A DNA stretch of 64,000 bases, from positions 124,001 through 188,000 of the forward strand of contig NZ_JACYXE010000010.1 of assembly GCF_014857905.1 (NCBI RefSeq), read 5' to 3'. Below are positions 16,061 through 25,214 of the stretch, in pieces; positions within the stretch are counted from its first letter, which is position 1; every line of letters begins with the position of its first letter. The notes under the pieces were generated by a model. That model did not search any database and was not told where the DNA came from. It worked only from the letters and a program-made list of their open reading frames with translations. Origin of the DNA: Agilicoccus flavus. Its GTDB lineage: Bacteria; Actinomycetota; Actinomycetes; Actinomycetales; Dermatophilaceae. Both the position numbers and the translations under genes were made by a program.

Positions 16061-17338
16061 ATGCCTGTGCGTGAACGGACTCCGGTGACCTCTCGATCGA
16101 CCCCCCGCCCGACGGACCCGCCCGAACCCGGGCTGCTCGACAAGGCCCCGCTGCCGCTGGCGGGGGCCTTGTCGGCGCTGGGCGCGGGGGCCAGCTCGCT
16201 CGTCCTCGTGGTCCTGCCGTTCTTCGTCGCCTGGCTCGCCAGCACCGCGTCGACCGTGTCGGCGGGGCAGTCGCTCGAGGTCGGTGGCGACCTGTGGCTC
16301 ATGGCGCACGGGGTCGGCCTGCACACCAACGCGGGCGCGGTGACGCTCACGCCCTGGCTGCTGCTCGCCGTCCCGCTGCTCACGCTGCGGTGGGGGGCGC
16401 AGCGCATCCTCGCCGGGGTCGCCGACCGCGACGCCGGCCCCGCGCTGCTCGGCGGCCTGCGCCGCGACGTCGGTGTCGCGGGCGCCTGCTTCGTCGGCGC
16501 GTACGCGGCGCTCGCGTTCGTCGTCGCGCTGATCGGGCGCTTCCCGGGGCTGGCCCCCACGTGGTGGAGCGCGCCGCTGCTCGCCGCGCTCTGGGCCGCC
16601 GCCGTGTTCGCGTGGCAGGCGGTGCGGGAGTTCCGCACCCGCGGAACCGACCTCGCCCCCCGCGCCCGGTGGGCGTGGCGCGAGTACGTGCCGTGGTGGC
16701 TGCGCCGCGCGATCGCCCCCGCCGCCCGGGGCGCCGCGCTGCTCGTCGGCTTCGGGGCGATCGGTGTCCTCGTGCTCGTCGCGGCGAACCTGACGCGCGT
16801 CGTCGGGTTGTACGGCGACGTCGGCGCCGGCTGGGTCGGTGGCGTGGTCCTCACCCTCGGCCAGCTCTGCTATCTGCCGACGCTGGCGATGTGGGCCGTC
16901 TCGTTCGCGGCCGGCCCCGGGTTCGGTCTCGGCGAGGGGTCGTCGATCACGTGGACCCAGGCCCAGCCGGGCCCGATGCCGCTCGTTCCCGTGCTCGGAG
17001 CCCTGCCCGACCCGGGGCCCCTGCCCGAGTGGACGCTCGCCGCGGTCGCGGCACCCGTCCTCGTCGGGTTCGTCGTCGCCTGGCTGGCCCTGCGCGGTCC
17101 GGACCGCCCCCGCTCGGGTCGCGACCGGCTGCGCCTCGCCGCGGCGGCGGTCGGCCTGTGCGCTCTTCTCCTGACCGGGCTCGTCGTCGCCGCGGGCGGG
17201 TCGCTCGGGTCGGCGCGGCTCGCGCACGTCGGCCCGGTCGCCTGGCTCGTCGGGCCGGCGCTGCTCGGTGAACTCGCCCTCGGCGGGTTCGTGGCCTGGG
17301 CCCTCTCCGGCCTGCGGCTGCGCCGCCGCCGCGACTGA
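16061..17338 (+). CDS. DUF6350 membrane protein (PerM-like, cell division)
   Basis: A 425-residue polytopic membrane protein, chosen start ATG 16061 (GTG 16085 is possible). About nine to ten hydrophobic segments are visible, beginning 'LAGALSALGAGASSLVLVVL' and ending with 'LGELALGGFVAWALSGLRLR' plus a basic tail. The family marks 'QSLEVGGDLWLMAHG', 'TLTPWLLLAVPLLTLR' and 'NLTRVVGLYGDVGAGWVGGV' fit DUF6350. In Mycobacterium tuberculosis the member Rv0955 (PerM), also between sucCD and purN, is known to support division under magnesium limitation by stabilising FtsB. The shared location makes an orthologous role likely. I infer this; division phenotypes in this genus are unknown to me. Confidence 0.82.
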   Translation: MPVRERTPVTSRSTPRPTDPPEPGLLDKAPLPLAGALSALGAGASSLVLVVLPFFVAWLASTASTVSAGQSLEVGGDLWLMAHGVGLHTNAGAVTLTPWLLLAVPLLTLRWGAQRILAGVADRDAGPALLGGLRRDVGVAGACFVGAYAALAFVVALIGRFPGLAPTWWSAPLLAALWAAAVFAWQAVREFRTRGTDLAPRARWAWREYVPWWLRRAIAPAARGAALLVGFGAIGVLVLVAANLTRVVGLYGDVGAGWVGGVVLTLGQLCYLPTLAMWAVSFAAGPGFGLGEGSSITWTQAQPGPMPLVPVLGALPDPGPLPEWTLAAVAAPVLVGFVVAWLALRGPDRPRSGRDRLRLAAAAVGLCALLLTGLVVAAGGSLGSARLAHVGPVAWLVGPALLGELALGGFVAWALSGLRLRRRRD

Positions 17339-17406
17339 TCGACGCGGGTCCGAATGGTGTGGACCACGGTCGCACAGATCGCGCCGCACGAGAGTGCGTG
17401 CGCGTC

Positions 17407-17505
17407 CTAGCTGTCGGGGCCCTGGTTCAGGTGGTCTACGACATCGGTGAGCCGATCGATCGCGGCCAGGATGTCGGCGAACCGTTCCTGCTCCGAGCGG
17501 GTCAT
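17407..17505 (-). pseudogene. Truncated HEPN toxin (HepT-like) remnant
   Basis: The ATG at 17505 overlaps the stop of the nucleotidyltransferase gene in an ATGA, the usual arrangement of mntA-hepT operons. Only 32 codons follow (MTRSEQERFADILAAIDRLT, then DVVDHLNQGPDS) before TAG at 17409-17407. The first 25 residues match the opening helix of HepT-like HEPN proteins, which are about 110-140 residues long. The catalytic RX4-6H motif is missing, and no frame downstream restores it. The toxin is therefore a remnant. Confidence 0.7.
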
Positions 17506-17822
17506 AGCGGTACAGCGTCCTGCAGAGCGGTCAGGGAGACGTCTGGGCGGAGCAAGCCGGCGGCGACCACGTCGACCCTGGTGCCCAGGGCGTTGCCGAG
17601 TTCCTCGGCGATCCCGGCCACGCGGAGAAGCTCGTTCCCGCCACCGGGCTCGAGGTCCACGAGCAGGTCGATGTCACTGTGCTCTGTGGCCTCCCCGCGG
17701 GCCACGGACCCGAACAGCCGGGGGTGGGTGGCGCGGTAGCGGCCCAGAACCTCCTCGACCAGGTCGCGACGCGCGAGCAGGGCAGCACGGAGTGCTGCAC
17801 TCTGCTCGGTCACGACGCTCAT
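17502..17822 (-). CDS. mntA: MntA-type minimal nucleotidyltransferase antitoxin
   Basis: A 106-residue minimal nucleotidyltransferase. The catalytic core 'RLFGSVARGEATEHSDIDLL' gives the GSxxxG motif and the DxD pair, followed by 'VDLEPGGG' and a C-terminal part with 'VDVVAAGLLRP' that contains the third strand. In characterised mntA-hepT systems the enzyme neutralises the HEPN RNase by adding AMP to it. The partner here is truncated, so this is an orphan antitoxin or a moonlighting survivor. A TACCCT hexamer at 17834-17829 stands six bases before the ATG, so the mRNA is probably leaderless. Confidence 0.85.
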   Translation of the reverse strand: MSVVTEQSAALRAALLARRDLVEEVLGRYRATHPRLFGSVARGEATEHSDIDLLVDLEPGGGNELLRVAGIAEELGNALGTRVDVVAAGLLRPDVSLTALQDAVPL

Positions 17823-18077
17823 ACGTCAAGGGTAGGGCGGGGCCGCGCAGAGGTCCTGGTCCCCTGGCGCCGCATCAGGTTCCGGGCCCATGCGCGCGGG
17901 CACTCAGAACCACTCGGACCGGTCGGCCGCCACGCCGGCGTGCTCCTCGGCACACATGCGCTGTGGAGGGCGCCGTAGCCTTCGGTGCAGCCCGATCGAC
18001 CCGGCCCGAACGGTTCGTCCGGTCGGCGTACGCGCGGGCCGGCGATCTCGCGGCCTCGCGGGCCCCGACCCGCGCGC

Positions 18078-19031
18078 TCAGGAGCGCCCGACCCGTTCCA
18101 CGGCGTCGATGACGAGGTCCCAGAACCCGTCCACGTCCAGCGTCGTCGCCACGGCCGTCGGGCACTCCTGCGGCTCGTCGCCGCGCAGGTCGACGACGGT
18201 CATGCCGGTCGTGAACTCGCCGCGCAGTTCGACCGTGATCGGGGCCCGGCGCACGCGGACCAGGGAGGGGTCGATGAGGTAGGCCAGCGTGCACGGGTCG
18301 TGTACCGGAGGCGCGTCGAACCCGGCGACCTCAAGGTAGGCGCGACCGAACGCCTCGATGAGCTGGCCGACGAACCGGGCGGGGGCCGAGTCGATCGCGG
18401 CGACGCGCTCCGCGACGTCGGCCGTCGCGAGCGCCTGGTGGGTGAGGTCCAGCCCGACCATGACGACCGGCCAGCCGGCGCCGATGACGATGGAGGCGGC
18501 CTCGGGGTCGACGATGACGTTGAACTCGGCGACCGGGCTCGCGTTGCCCGCGTGGTACCCGCCACCCATGAGGACGACCTCGCGGACCCGCTCGACGATC
18601 CGGGGTTCCTTGCGCAGTGCGAGGGCGATGTTCGTCAGCGGGCCGGTCGGGACGAGGGTCACCTCGCCGGGCTCGTGCGCCATGACCGTCTCGATGATGG
18701 CGTCGACCGCGTGTCGCCCGTCGAGGGCGACGTGGCCGGGGGAGCCGGGGTCGGGCAGGTCGACGCCATCCAGTCCTGACTCGCCGTGGATGTCGGCGGC
18801 GACGACGACCTCGCGCAGGAGCGGCCGGGTGCACCCCGCCGAGACCGGGACGTCGGTGGCGCCCAGGAGGGTGAGGACCCCGAGCGCGTTCCGGGTGACC
18901 TTGTCGAGGGTCTGGTTCCCGCCGACCGTCGTGACCGCCAGCAGCTCGATCTCGGGGTTCGCGTGGGCGAGGAGGAGGGCGACGGCGTCGTCGTGGCCGG
19001 GGTCGCAGTCGAGGATGATCTTGCGCGTCAT
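18078..19031 (-). CDS. Inosine/uridine-preferring nucleoside hydrolase
   Basis: A 317-residue enzyme that cleaves the N-glycosidic bond of ribonucleosides to give ribose and free base. It starts with the calcium-binding signature 'KIILDCDPGHDDAVALLLAH' (DxDxxxDD). Further family marks are 'LLAVTTVGGNQTLDKVTRNA', the ribose site 'LVPTGPLTNIALALRKEP', 'VVLMGGGYHAGNASPVAEFN' with the conserved Asn, and 'PPVHDPCTLAYLIDPSLV' with the His-Asp pair. Whether it prefers pyrimidines (RihA/B) or both (RihC) cannot be told. It could feed uracil and purine bases to the catabolic island further along, an inference only. It is transcribed away from purN. Confidence 0.92.
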   Translation of the reverse strand: MTRKIILDCDPGHDDAVALLLAHANPEIELLAVTTVGGNQTLDKVTRNALGVLTLLGATDVPVSAGCTRPLLREVVVAADIHGESGLDGVDLPDPGSPGHVALDGRHAVDAIIETVMAHEPGEVTLVPTGPLTNIALALRKEPRIVERVREVVLMGGGYHAGNASPVAEFNVIVDPEAASIVIGAGWPVVMVGLDLTHQALATADVAERVAAIDSAPARFVGQLIEAFGRAYLEVAGFDAPPVHDPCTLAYLIDPSLVRVRRAPITVELRGEFTTGMTVVDLRGDEPQECPTAVATTLDVDGFWDLVIDAVERVGRS

Positions 19032-19073
19032 GGACGCGACGCTACCGTCGGCCGCGGCGCCGCCGGCGGCGCT

Positions 19074-19086
19074 TAGGGTGACGTGC

Positions 19087-19089
<3 letters not shown>
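19074..19089 (+). promoter_or_regulatory. purN promoter -10 with leaderless start
   Basis: TAGGGT at 19074-19079 is followed by seven bases and the GTG at 19087, the spacing of a leaderless transcript. This supports GTG 19087 over the in-frame GTG at 19078, which would overlap the hexamer. Confidence 0.55.
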
Positions 19090-19719
<630 letters not shown>

Positions 19720-19828
19720 CGACGGCCGGGAGGCTCCGGCGGGCGCGGGGGCCCGATCGCGGGTCGCCCGGTCCGGTGATCTCGGGTTGCGCCCGGCGCG
19801 CGGCACGGTTCCGTGACGGACGGATGTC

Positions 19829-19856
19829 GGCCCACGTGACGCCGGCCCACGTGACG
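19829..19856. repeat. Two direct repeats around CACGTG palindromes
   Basis: The 13-mer ggcccacgtgacg occurs at 19829-19841 and again at 19844-19856, each containing the palindrome cacgtg. The spacing is 15 bp. It lies about 125 bp before the putative purH -10, so a regulator site is possible. Confidence 0.4.
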
Positions 19857-19983
19857 AGGGCCGGCGGGGGCGGCGGCCGTCAGGGCGGCGACCGGGACCG
19901 TTCCGTGAGCGACCGGCACCGGCCCGGGCGCCGACCGCCGTCGGGCGGTGGCCCGACCTCGGCTCGCCCGCCCCGATAGGGTG

Positions 19984-20057
19984 GCGGCACACGACTGGCG
20001 CGGGTGGGCCACCACCGGGGAGTGACGACGTTGTGAGCATCGCCCGCCTGGGTGCTC
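19984..20057 (+). promoter_or_regulatory. ZTP (pfl-motif) riboswitch upstream of purH
   Basis: The two conserved parts of the pfl motif are visible. First gactggcg (19993-20000), then a short hairpin (ggtgg / ccacc, 20003-20016) closed by ccaccggggag (20012-20022); after a linker, the second part cgcccgcctgggtgc (20041-20055) sits in a small stem (gagca 20035-20039 with tgctc 20053-20057). This RNA senses ZMP/ZTP, the phosphorylated AICAR intermediates that signal 10-formyl-THF shortage, and ZMP is the substrate of PurH encoded 33 bp downstream. The order and identity of the conserved blocks make the call firm; I could not check the pseudoknot by covariation. Confidence 0.88.
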
Positions 20058-20089
20058 GACCGGCAGCGAGACCGACCCTCAGGAGAGTC

Positions 20090-21739
20090 ATGTCCGACCA
20101 GCCCGTAACCGCCGCACCCGAGCAGAGCGAGGGCCGTCGCCCCGTGCGGCGTGCGCTCGTCTCCGTGTACGACAAGACCGGCCTCGACGAGTTGGTGCAC
20201 GGCCTGCACGACGCCGGCGTCGAACTCGTCTCCACCGGCGGGTCCGCGAAGGCGATCGCCGCGCTCGGCCTCCCCGTCACCCGAGTCGAAGACCTCACCG
20301 GCTTCCCCGAGTGCCTCGAGGGGCGCGTGAAGACGCTGCACCCGAAGGTGCACGCCGGGATCCTCGCCGACACGCGCAAGCCCGACCACGTGGCCCAGCT
20401 CGCCGACCTCGGCATCGCGGCGTTCGAGCTCGTCGTCGTCAACCTCTACCCGTTCGCCGACACCGTCGCCTCGGGCGCGAGCCCCGACGAGTGCGTCGAG
20501 CAGATCGACATCGGCGGGCCCTCGATGGTGCGGGCGGCCGCGAAGAACCACCCGAGCGTCGCGGTGCTCACCTCGCCCGACCAGTACGCCGCGGCCCTGG
20601 AGGCCGTCGCGGGTGGCGGGTTCTCGCTCGAGGTCCGCAAGCGGCTCGCCGCGCAGGCGTTCGCACACACCGCGGCCTACGACATCGCCGTCGCCTCGTG
20701 GATGTCGGGCGGGTACGCCGACACGAGCGAGGGCACCGGGTTTCCCGCCTGGATCGGCGGCTCCTACTCCCGCCTCGACGTGCTGCGCTACGGCGAGAAC
20801 CCGCACCAGCGCGCGGCCCTGTACGAGGCCCGTTTCGGGGGGCCGGGGTTGGCGCAGGCGCGTCAGCTTCACGGCAAGGCGATGAGCTACAACAACTACG
20901 TCGACGGGGACGCCGCGGTGCGCGCCGCCTACGACCACGGCGACGTGCCCACGGTCGCGATCGTCAAGCACGCCAACCCGTGCGGCATCGCCGTCGGTAG
21001 CGCCGACGAGGGCATCGCGGCGGTGCACGCCCGCGCCCACGCCTGCGACCCGGTCAGCGCCTTCGGCGGCATCATCGCGACGAACCGCGAGGTCGACGCG
21101 GCGATGGCGGAGACGGTCAAGGACATCTTCACCGAGGTCGTCATCGCGCCGTCGTTCGCGCCGGGGGCCGTCGAGATCCTCACGGCCAAGAAGAGCATCC
21201 GCCTCCTGGAGTGCCCGGCGCCGCCGCGGGGTGGCGTCGAGACCCGCTCGATCAGCGGCGGCCTCCTCATGCAGCAGCGCGACCTCGTCGACGCCGTGCT
21301 CGAGCCGGGCGAGGACGACAAGCCGACCGCCGGCCACGGCGACGCGCCCCTGTACTGGACCCTCGTCGCCGGCCCGTCCCCGGACGACGCGACGCTCAAC
21401 GACCTCGGCTTCGCGTGGAAGGCGGTCCGCGCGGTGAAGTCGAACGCGATCCTGCTCGCGAAGGACCGCGCCTCCGTCGGCATCGGCATGGGCCAGGTCA
21501 ACCGCGTCGACTCGTGCCGCCTCGCGGTCTCGCGGGCCGGCCAGGAGCGGGCGCGGGGCGCGGTGGCGGCCTCCGACGCCTTCTTCCCCTTCGCCGACGG
21601 CCTGCAGATCCTCCTCGACGCGGGCGTGCGCGCGGTCGTCGCACCGGGCGGTTCGGTGCGCGACGACGAGGTCATCGAGGCCGCCCGCGCCGCCGGCGTG
21701 ACGCTGTACTTCACGGGAACCCGGCACTTCGCGCATTGA
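20090..21739 (+). CDS. purH: Bifunctional AICAR transformylase / IMP cyclohydrolase
   Basis: A 549-residue enzyme for the last two steps of IMP synthesis. ATG 20090 is preferred over upstream in-frame starts because aggagag precedes it at the right distance and the extra residues would overlap the riboswitch. The N-terminal cyclohydrolase domain has '[20 protein letters not shown]', '[20 protein letters not shown]' and '[20 protein letters not shown]'. The C-terminal transformylase has '[20 protein letters not shown]', '[14 protein letters not shown]' (the catalytic Lys and His) and '[18 protein letters not shown]'. A dispersed repeat begins at its stop codon. Confidence 0.97.
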   Translation: MSDQPVTAAPEQSEGRRPVRRALVSVYDKTGLDELVHGLHDAGVELVSTGGSAKAIAALGLPVTRVEDLTGFPECLEGRVKTLHPKVHAGILADTRKPDHVAQLADLGIAAFELVVVNLYPFADTVASGASPDECVEQIDIGGPSMVRAAAKNHPSVAVLTSPDQYAAALEAVAGGGFSLEVRKRLAAQAFAHTAAYDIAVASWMSGGYADTSEGTGFPAWIGGSYSRLDVLRYGENPHQRAALYEARFGGPGLAQARQLHGKAMSYNNYVDGDAAVRAAYDHGDVPTVAIVKHANPCGIAVGSADEGIAAVHARAHACDPVSAFGGIIATNREVDAAMAETVKDIFTEVVIAPSFAPGAVEILTAKKSIRLLECPAPPRGGVETRSISGGLLMQQRDLVDAVLEPGEDDKPTAGHGDAPLYWTLVAGPSPDDATLNDLGFAWKAVRAVKSNAILLAKDRASVGIGMGQVNRVDSCRLAVSRAGQERARGAVAASDAFFPFADGLQILLDAGVRAVVAPGGSVRDDEVIEAARAAGVTLYFTGTRHFAH

Positions 21740-21780
21740 GCGGCGAACGTAGGCGAGTGTGCGAGTCGGAGTGAGCGCGA
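21738..21780 (+). repeat. Dispersed repeat, inverted diverged copy of the 62.4-kb repeat
   Basis: Starting inside the purH stop codon, the sequence reads gagcggcgaacg, then taggcgagtgtgcgag, then tcggagtgagcgcga. It is the reverse complement, with some changes, of the 41-bp unit found twice at 62436-62529. All copies lie directly downstream of genes. Confidence 0.55.
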
Positions 21781-21958
21781 CCGCAGGCATGAGCGGACCC
21801 GCCGAGGTGCGCACCAGGACGGTGACTCGCCCGGTCTACGCCGGAGACAGCGGCGCTCGCGCATCCCGTCGAGGCCGTGGGTAGGGTCGGCGCATCCTGC
21901 CCGCGGCCCGGAGCGCATCGGCCGGGCACCGCGGACCGTCGACATCCGGGGAGTACGC

Positions 21959-22911
21959 ATGGGTTCGGTGATCGGCCTTCTGGCCTGGCAGGCGGCGGCC
22001 CGTCCGCCCGAGGGGGCGGTCGACGGGCTGCAGGCCGACCTGTCGGAGCTGTTGGAGGACTTCCCCCGCACGCGGCTGGTCGTGCTCCCCGAGTACCACC
22101 TGACCCGGGTGAACGGGACCCCCGCGGCGCGTGCCGCCGAGTTCGACCGGCTGGCGGAGCCGCTCGACGGTCCGCGGGCCCTGCGCGGCCTGCTCGACGA
22201 GGCGGTCCTGCCCGGCTGACCGCCGTGCGGGAGGTCGCGCGGGATCTCGGGGTGTGGCTCGTGCCGGGTACGGTTCCCGAGTCCGCACCCGGCGGGGGCG
22301 TCCACAACACGACCGTCCTCGTCGGCCCGGACGGGGAGCTGACCTGCGTCTATCGGAAGATCTTCCCGTGGCGCCCGTTCGAGCCGTTCGAGATGGGCGT
22401 CGACCTGCCGGTCGTCGAGCTGGCGGGATTCGGGCGGGTGGGCTTCGCCATCTGTTACGACCTGTGGTTCCCCGAGATCGCCCGGCAACTCGCCTGGTCG
22501 GGGGCGGAGCTCATCGTCATCCCCACCCAGACCTCGACGCGAGACCGCGAGCAGGAGATCGTCCTCGCCCGGGCCGCGGCCATCACCAACCAGGTGTTCG
22601 TCCTCAGCCTCAACGCGGCCGCCCCGTCCGGGGTGGGGCGTTCCCTGCTCGTGGACCCCGAGGGCGTGGTCCGGTTCATGGCCCCCAGCGAGAACCCGGC
22701 CGTGCTCACGGACGCCCTCGACCTCGGGGCGGTCCGCACGGTCCGGGAGTTCGGCACGTGCGCGCTCAACCGGATCTGGCATCAGCTGGGACCGGGGGAC
22801 CCGGTCGTCGACCTGCCCGTCTGCGGAGGGCGGATCGACCCCGCGACGTGGACACCGGCGTCGCTGCGGGGCGAGGACCCGTCCGTTTCGGGCGGCCGGA
22901 GGTCGTCGTGA
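21959..22911 (+). pseudogene. Carbon-nitrogen hydrolase (nitrilase superfamily), frameshifted
   Basis: ATG 21959 after a ggggag site opens a frame of 86 codons that contains the catalytic Glu in 'RTRLVVLPEYHL'. It stops at 22219, and the rest of the enzyme continues one base over, from about 22200: 'VREVARDLGVWLVPGTVPES', then the catalytic Lys in 'CVYRKIFPWRPFEPFEMG' and the Cys in 'VGFAICYDLWFPEIARQL', ending at 22911. All three catalytic residues exist, so one lost base separates this from an intact gene of about 317 residues. The substrate is unknown. TAGGGT (21882-21887) may be its promoter. The stop overlaps the start of the permease gene (GTGA), so the two formed an operon. Confidence 0.75.
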
Positions 22912-24264
22912 CCCGCCCGGCGGACGGATCCGCCACCGCCTCGTCGTCGGCGTCGCCGACCGGTCGGCTCACCCTGTGGCCGATCGTCCTCCTCGGGCTG
23001 GCGTACACACGACACCGTTCATCGTCCTCACCACCTTCGGCGCGTTCTCGGAGGCCAGCAGCGGCACGCTGGCGGCGGCGTACGCGGTGGCCACGGTCGC
23101 CATGCTCTTCTCGGCGCTGAGCTACGCGAAGATGGCGGGTCGCTACCCGGTGGCGGGGTCGGCGTACGCCTACGCCCGACGGGCGATCGACTCACGGGTC
23201 GGCTTCCTCGTGGGCTGGGCCGTCCTGCTCGACTACCTGTTCCTGCCGATGGTGGTGTGGCTGTACGGCTCCGCCTACCTCACGGCTCAGTTCCCCGAGG
23301 TGCCCGCGTGGGTCTTCGTGGCCCTGTTCATCGTGCTGACGACGGGGCTGAACGTCCGTGGCATCACGATGGCGGCCCGGGTCAACGTGGTCCTCATCTC
23401 GGCCCAGTTCCTCGTGCTCGGCCTGTTCGTCGTCCTGTACCTGCGCCGGGTGCTCTCTCCGGACGGGAGCGGGGTCACCATCGAGCCGTTCTGGAACCCG
23501 ACGACGACGGTCGCGGCGGTGTCGGCCGGCGCCGCCCTGACGGCCTACTCGTTCATCGGCTTCGACGCGGTGTCGACCTTCGCGGAGGAAGCGCGCGACG
23601 CCCGGCGCACCATCCCGAGGGCCATCGTCCTCACCGCACTCTGCGCCGGCCTCGTCTTCGTGGCCGTCGCGTTCGTCGTCCAGCTCGTCCACCCGGGCGG
23701 TGTCTTCGACGACCCGGACGCGGCGGCCCTGGACATCGCACGCCTCATCCGTGGCGACCTGTTCGCCGCGGTGTTCCTCACCATGGTCATCCTCGCCAAG
23801 TTCACGGCGGGCGTCCCCATCCAGGCGGCCGGCGCCCGGCTCATGTACGCGATGGGACGCGACGGCGTCCTGCCCAAGGCCGTCTTCGGACGGTTGCACC
23901 CGAGGTGGGGCACTCCCGTCGTCAACCTGCTCATCACCGGGGCCGTCGGAACGCTCGCGTTGTTCCTCACGGCCAGCGCCTCCACGTCGTTCATCAACTT
24001 CGGTGCCTTCACGGCGTTCGCGTTCGTCAACGTCAGTGTCGTCGCCCAGTGGTGGCGCGACCGCGGCACTCCTGCCCGGGGAACGGTCCTCGGCTGGGTC
24101 GTCGCGCCCTGATCGGATCGGCGGTCGTGGCCTGGCTGTTCAGCCATCTCGACGTCCACGCTCTCGTGCTCGGTGGCGTGTGGACCGTCCTCGGCGTCGT
24201 GTGGTTGACCGTGCTGACGAGGGGCTTCCGGACGCCGCCCCCCGAGCTCGAGTTCGAGGAGTGA
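22908..24264 (+). pseudogene. APC-superfamily amino acid permease, twice frameshifted
   Basis: GTG 22908 overlaps the hydrolase stop. The N-terminal part ('GRLTLWPIVLLGLAYT') runs in one frame to about 23005. The main body (about 23010-24110) is in a second frame with ten or so helices, including 'TPFIVLTTFGAFSEASSGTL', 'MAGRYPVAGSAYAYARRAID', 'AYSFIGFDAVSTFAEEARDA' and 'AVFLTMVILAKFTAGVPIQA'. The last helix and tail ('GSAVVAWLFSHLDVHALVLG') are in a third frame ending at 24264. Each change fits a single missing base. The features are those of APC-family amino acid/amine permeases, coupled to a nitrilase-type hydrolase. Either the operon is decaying or the sequence has indel errors here. Confidence 0.75.
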
Positions 24265-24303
24265 GAGCAGGCAGGGACCCTGCGGGCGCATGTCCCCGGG
24301 GCT

Positions 24304-24409
24304 GAAGAACCGTACCGACGACATCGGCGCGGCCACCGTGAGAGCGTCAGGCCGGTGACCTGCGGCGATGCTGAACGCGGAGCTGTCGATGTCGTCGGTA
24401 CGGTTCTTC
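24304..24409. mobile_element. 106-bp MITE-like element with perfect 23-bp inverted ends
   Basis: gaagaaccgtaccgacgaca plus tcg (24304-24326) is the exact reverse complement of 24387-24409, with a 60-bp centre that has no coding potential. The flanks show no clear target duplication. It sits between the convergent permease remnant and the mocA-like gene. The long arms with a large loop are unlike the tight hairpins used as terminators elsewhere in the window, so a small non-autonomous transposable element or an IS remnant is favoured. Confidence 0.6.
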
Positions 24410-24452
24410 GATCTGCGGCACGGCCGGTCGGTCTGCCCGCGTGCATGGTTGC

Positions 24453-25151
24453 TCAGCCGGGCGGCGAGGGGAGGTCGACGTCGCCGCCGCCGGCGAGGTC
24501 CGTGCAGTCGACGGCGAGCACGTCTGCGGCGGAGAGGAAGTCGCGGGCCCCACGGTCGCCGCGGGCGGCGGACCTCGCCTCGCCCCAGTGCCGACGGCCG
24601 AGGGCGACCGGGTGCCCGGGGCGCCCGGCGAACCAGGCCCGGGCGAGGGCGGTCTCGTCGGACGCGGCCGCGAGGACTCGGGCCACGCAGTCGGCGCCGA
24701 CGTCGGGCAGGTCCACGAGGTGCACGAGCGCAATCCCGGGGGCGCCATCGGTCCCCGTGCCTTCGACGAGTCCGGGACCGATCCCCGCGCCCCGGGTAGC
24801 GGTTCGCGTCCCACTGCGTCCTGCCAGGTGCGGTGCGCCCGGCGGGAGGCCGGCCGCGGCGGCGAGACCCGCACGCAGGGAGGCGCCCATGCCGTCGGCC
24901 CAGTCGGGCGCCTCGACCACGTCGACGCGGTCGCGGTGGTGGGCCCGGCGGGCCAGGGCCGTCACGTCGTCGCCGGCGGCACCGACGACGAGCACGGCCC
25001 GGTCGCAGCCACCGTCGATCAACACGTCGAGGGCCCGTGCCACCCACGGCGTGCCGTCGGGGTGACGCAGGAGGCCCTTGGGTGAGCCCATCCGCCGACC
25101 TGCCCCGGCGGCGAGGAGCACCCCCACGGCGATGGGTCCGCGTTCCGACAT
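24453..25151 (-). CDS. MocA-like molybdenum cofactor nucleotidyltransferase
   Basis: A 232-residue NTP-transferase of the MobA/MocA group. The GTP/CTP-binding signature is at the start: 'GVLLAAGAGRRMGSPKGLLR' (LAAGxxxRMGxxK). Later marks are 'VLVVGAAGDDVTALARRAHH', 'ALVHLVDLPDVGADCVARVL' with the metal-binding Asp, and 'GRPGHPVALGRRHWGEARSA'. MocA enzymes attach CMP to Mo-molybdopterin for xanthine-dehydrogenase-type hydroxylases, and one such enzyme is encoded at 33354-37518. A low-complexity stretch (AGRSGTRTATRGAG) is inserted near residue 115. It is the last gene of the minus-strand operon, 63 bp after the DUF1116 gene, on the left arm of the catabolic island. Confidence 0.83.
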   Translation of the reverse strand: MSERGPIAVGVLLAAGAGRRMGSPKGLLRHPDGTPWVARALDVLIDGGCDRAVLVVGAAGDDVTALARRAHHRDRVDVVEAPDWADGMGASLRAGLAAAAGLPPGAPHLAGRSGTRTATRGAGIGPGLVEGTGTDGAPGIALVHLVDLPDVGADCVARVLAAASDETALARAWFAGRPGHPVALGRRHWGEARSAARGDRGARDFLSAADVLAVDCTDLAGGGDVDLPSPPG

Positions 25152-25214
25152 GGCTCCCAGTGTGCCCGCCCGCGCAGGACAGGGCGCTCCGGACGGCACG
25201 GGGTGCGACGCCGG

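Larger units (their letters stand above)
19720..20089 (+). promoter_or_regulatory. purN-purH intergenic region
   Basis: 370 bp with no gene. From left to right it holds a hairpin-prone GC-rich stretch after purN, a direct repeat of ggcccacgtgacg (19829-19856), a TAGGGT hexamer (19977-19982) that could be a -10 for purH, and the ZTP riboswitch (19984-20057). The purH ribosome site aggagag is at 20081-20087. Confidence 0.6.

Noticed and set aside
15305-17389. 694-codon minus-strand frame over the perM-like gene
   Set aside because: Lacks hydrophobic pattern or motifs, while the plus strand shows a clear polytopic membrane protein with conserved location.
24304-24409. Simple rho-independent terminator between convergent genes
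   Set aside because: The 60-bp loop and 23-bp perfect arms do not match the short-loop hairpins used elsewhere in the window, although termination activity cannot be ruled out.
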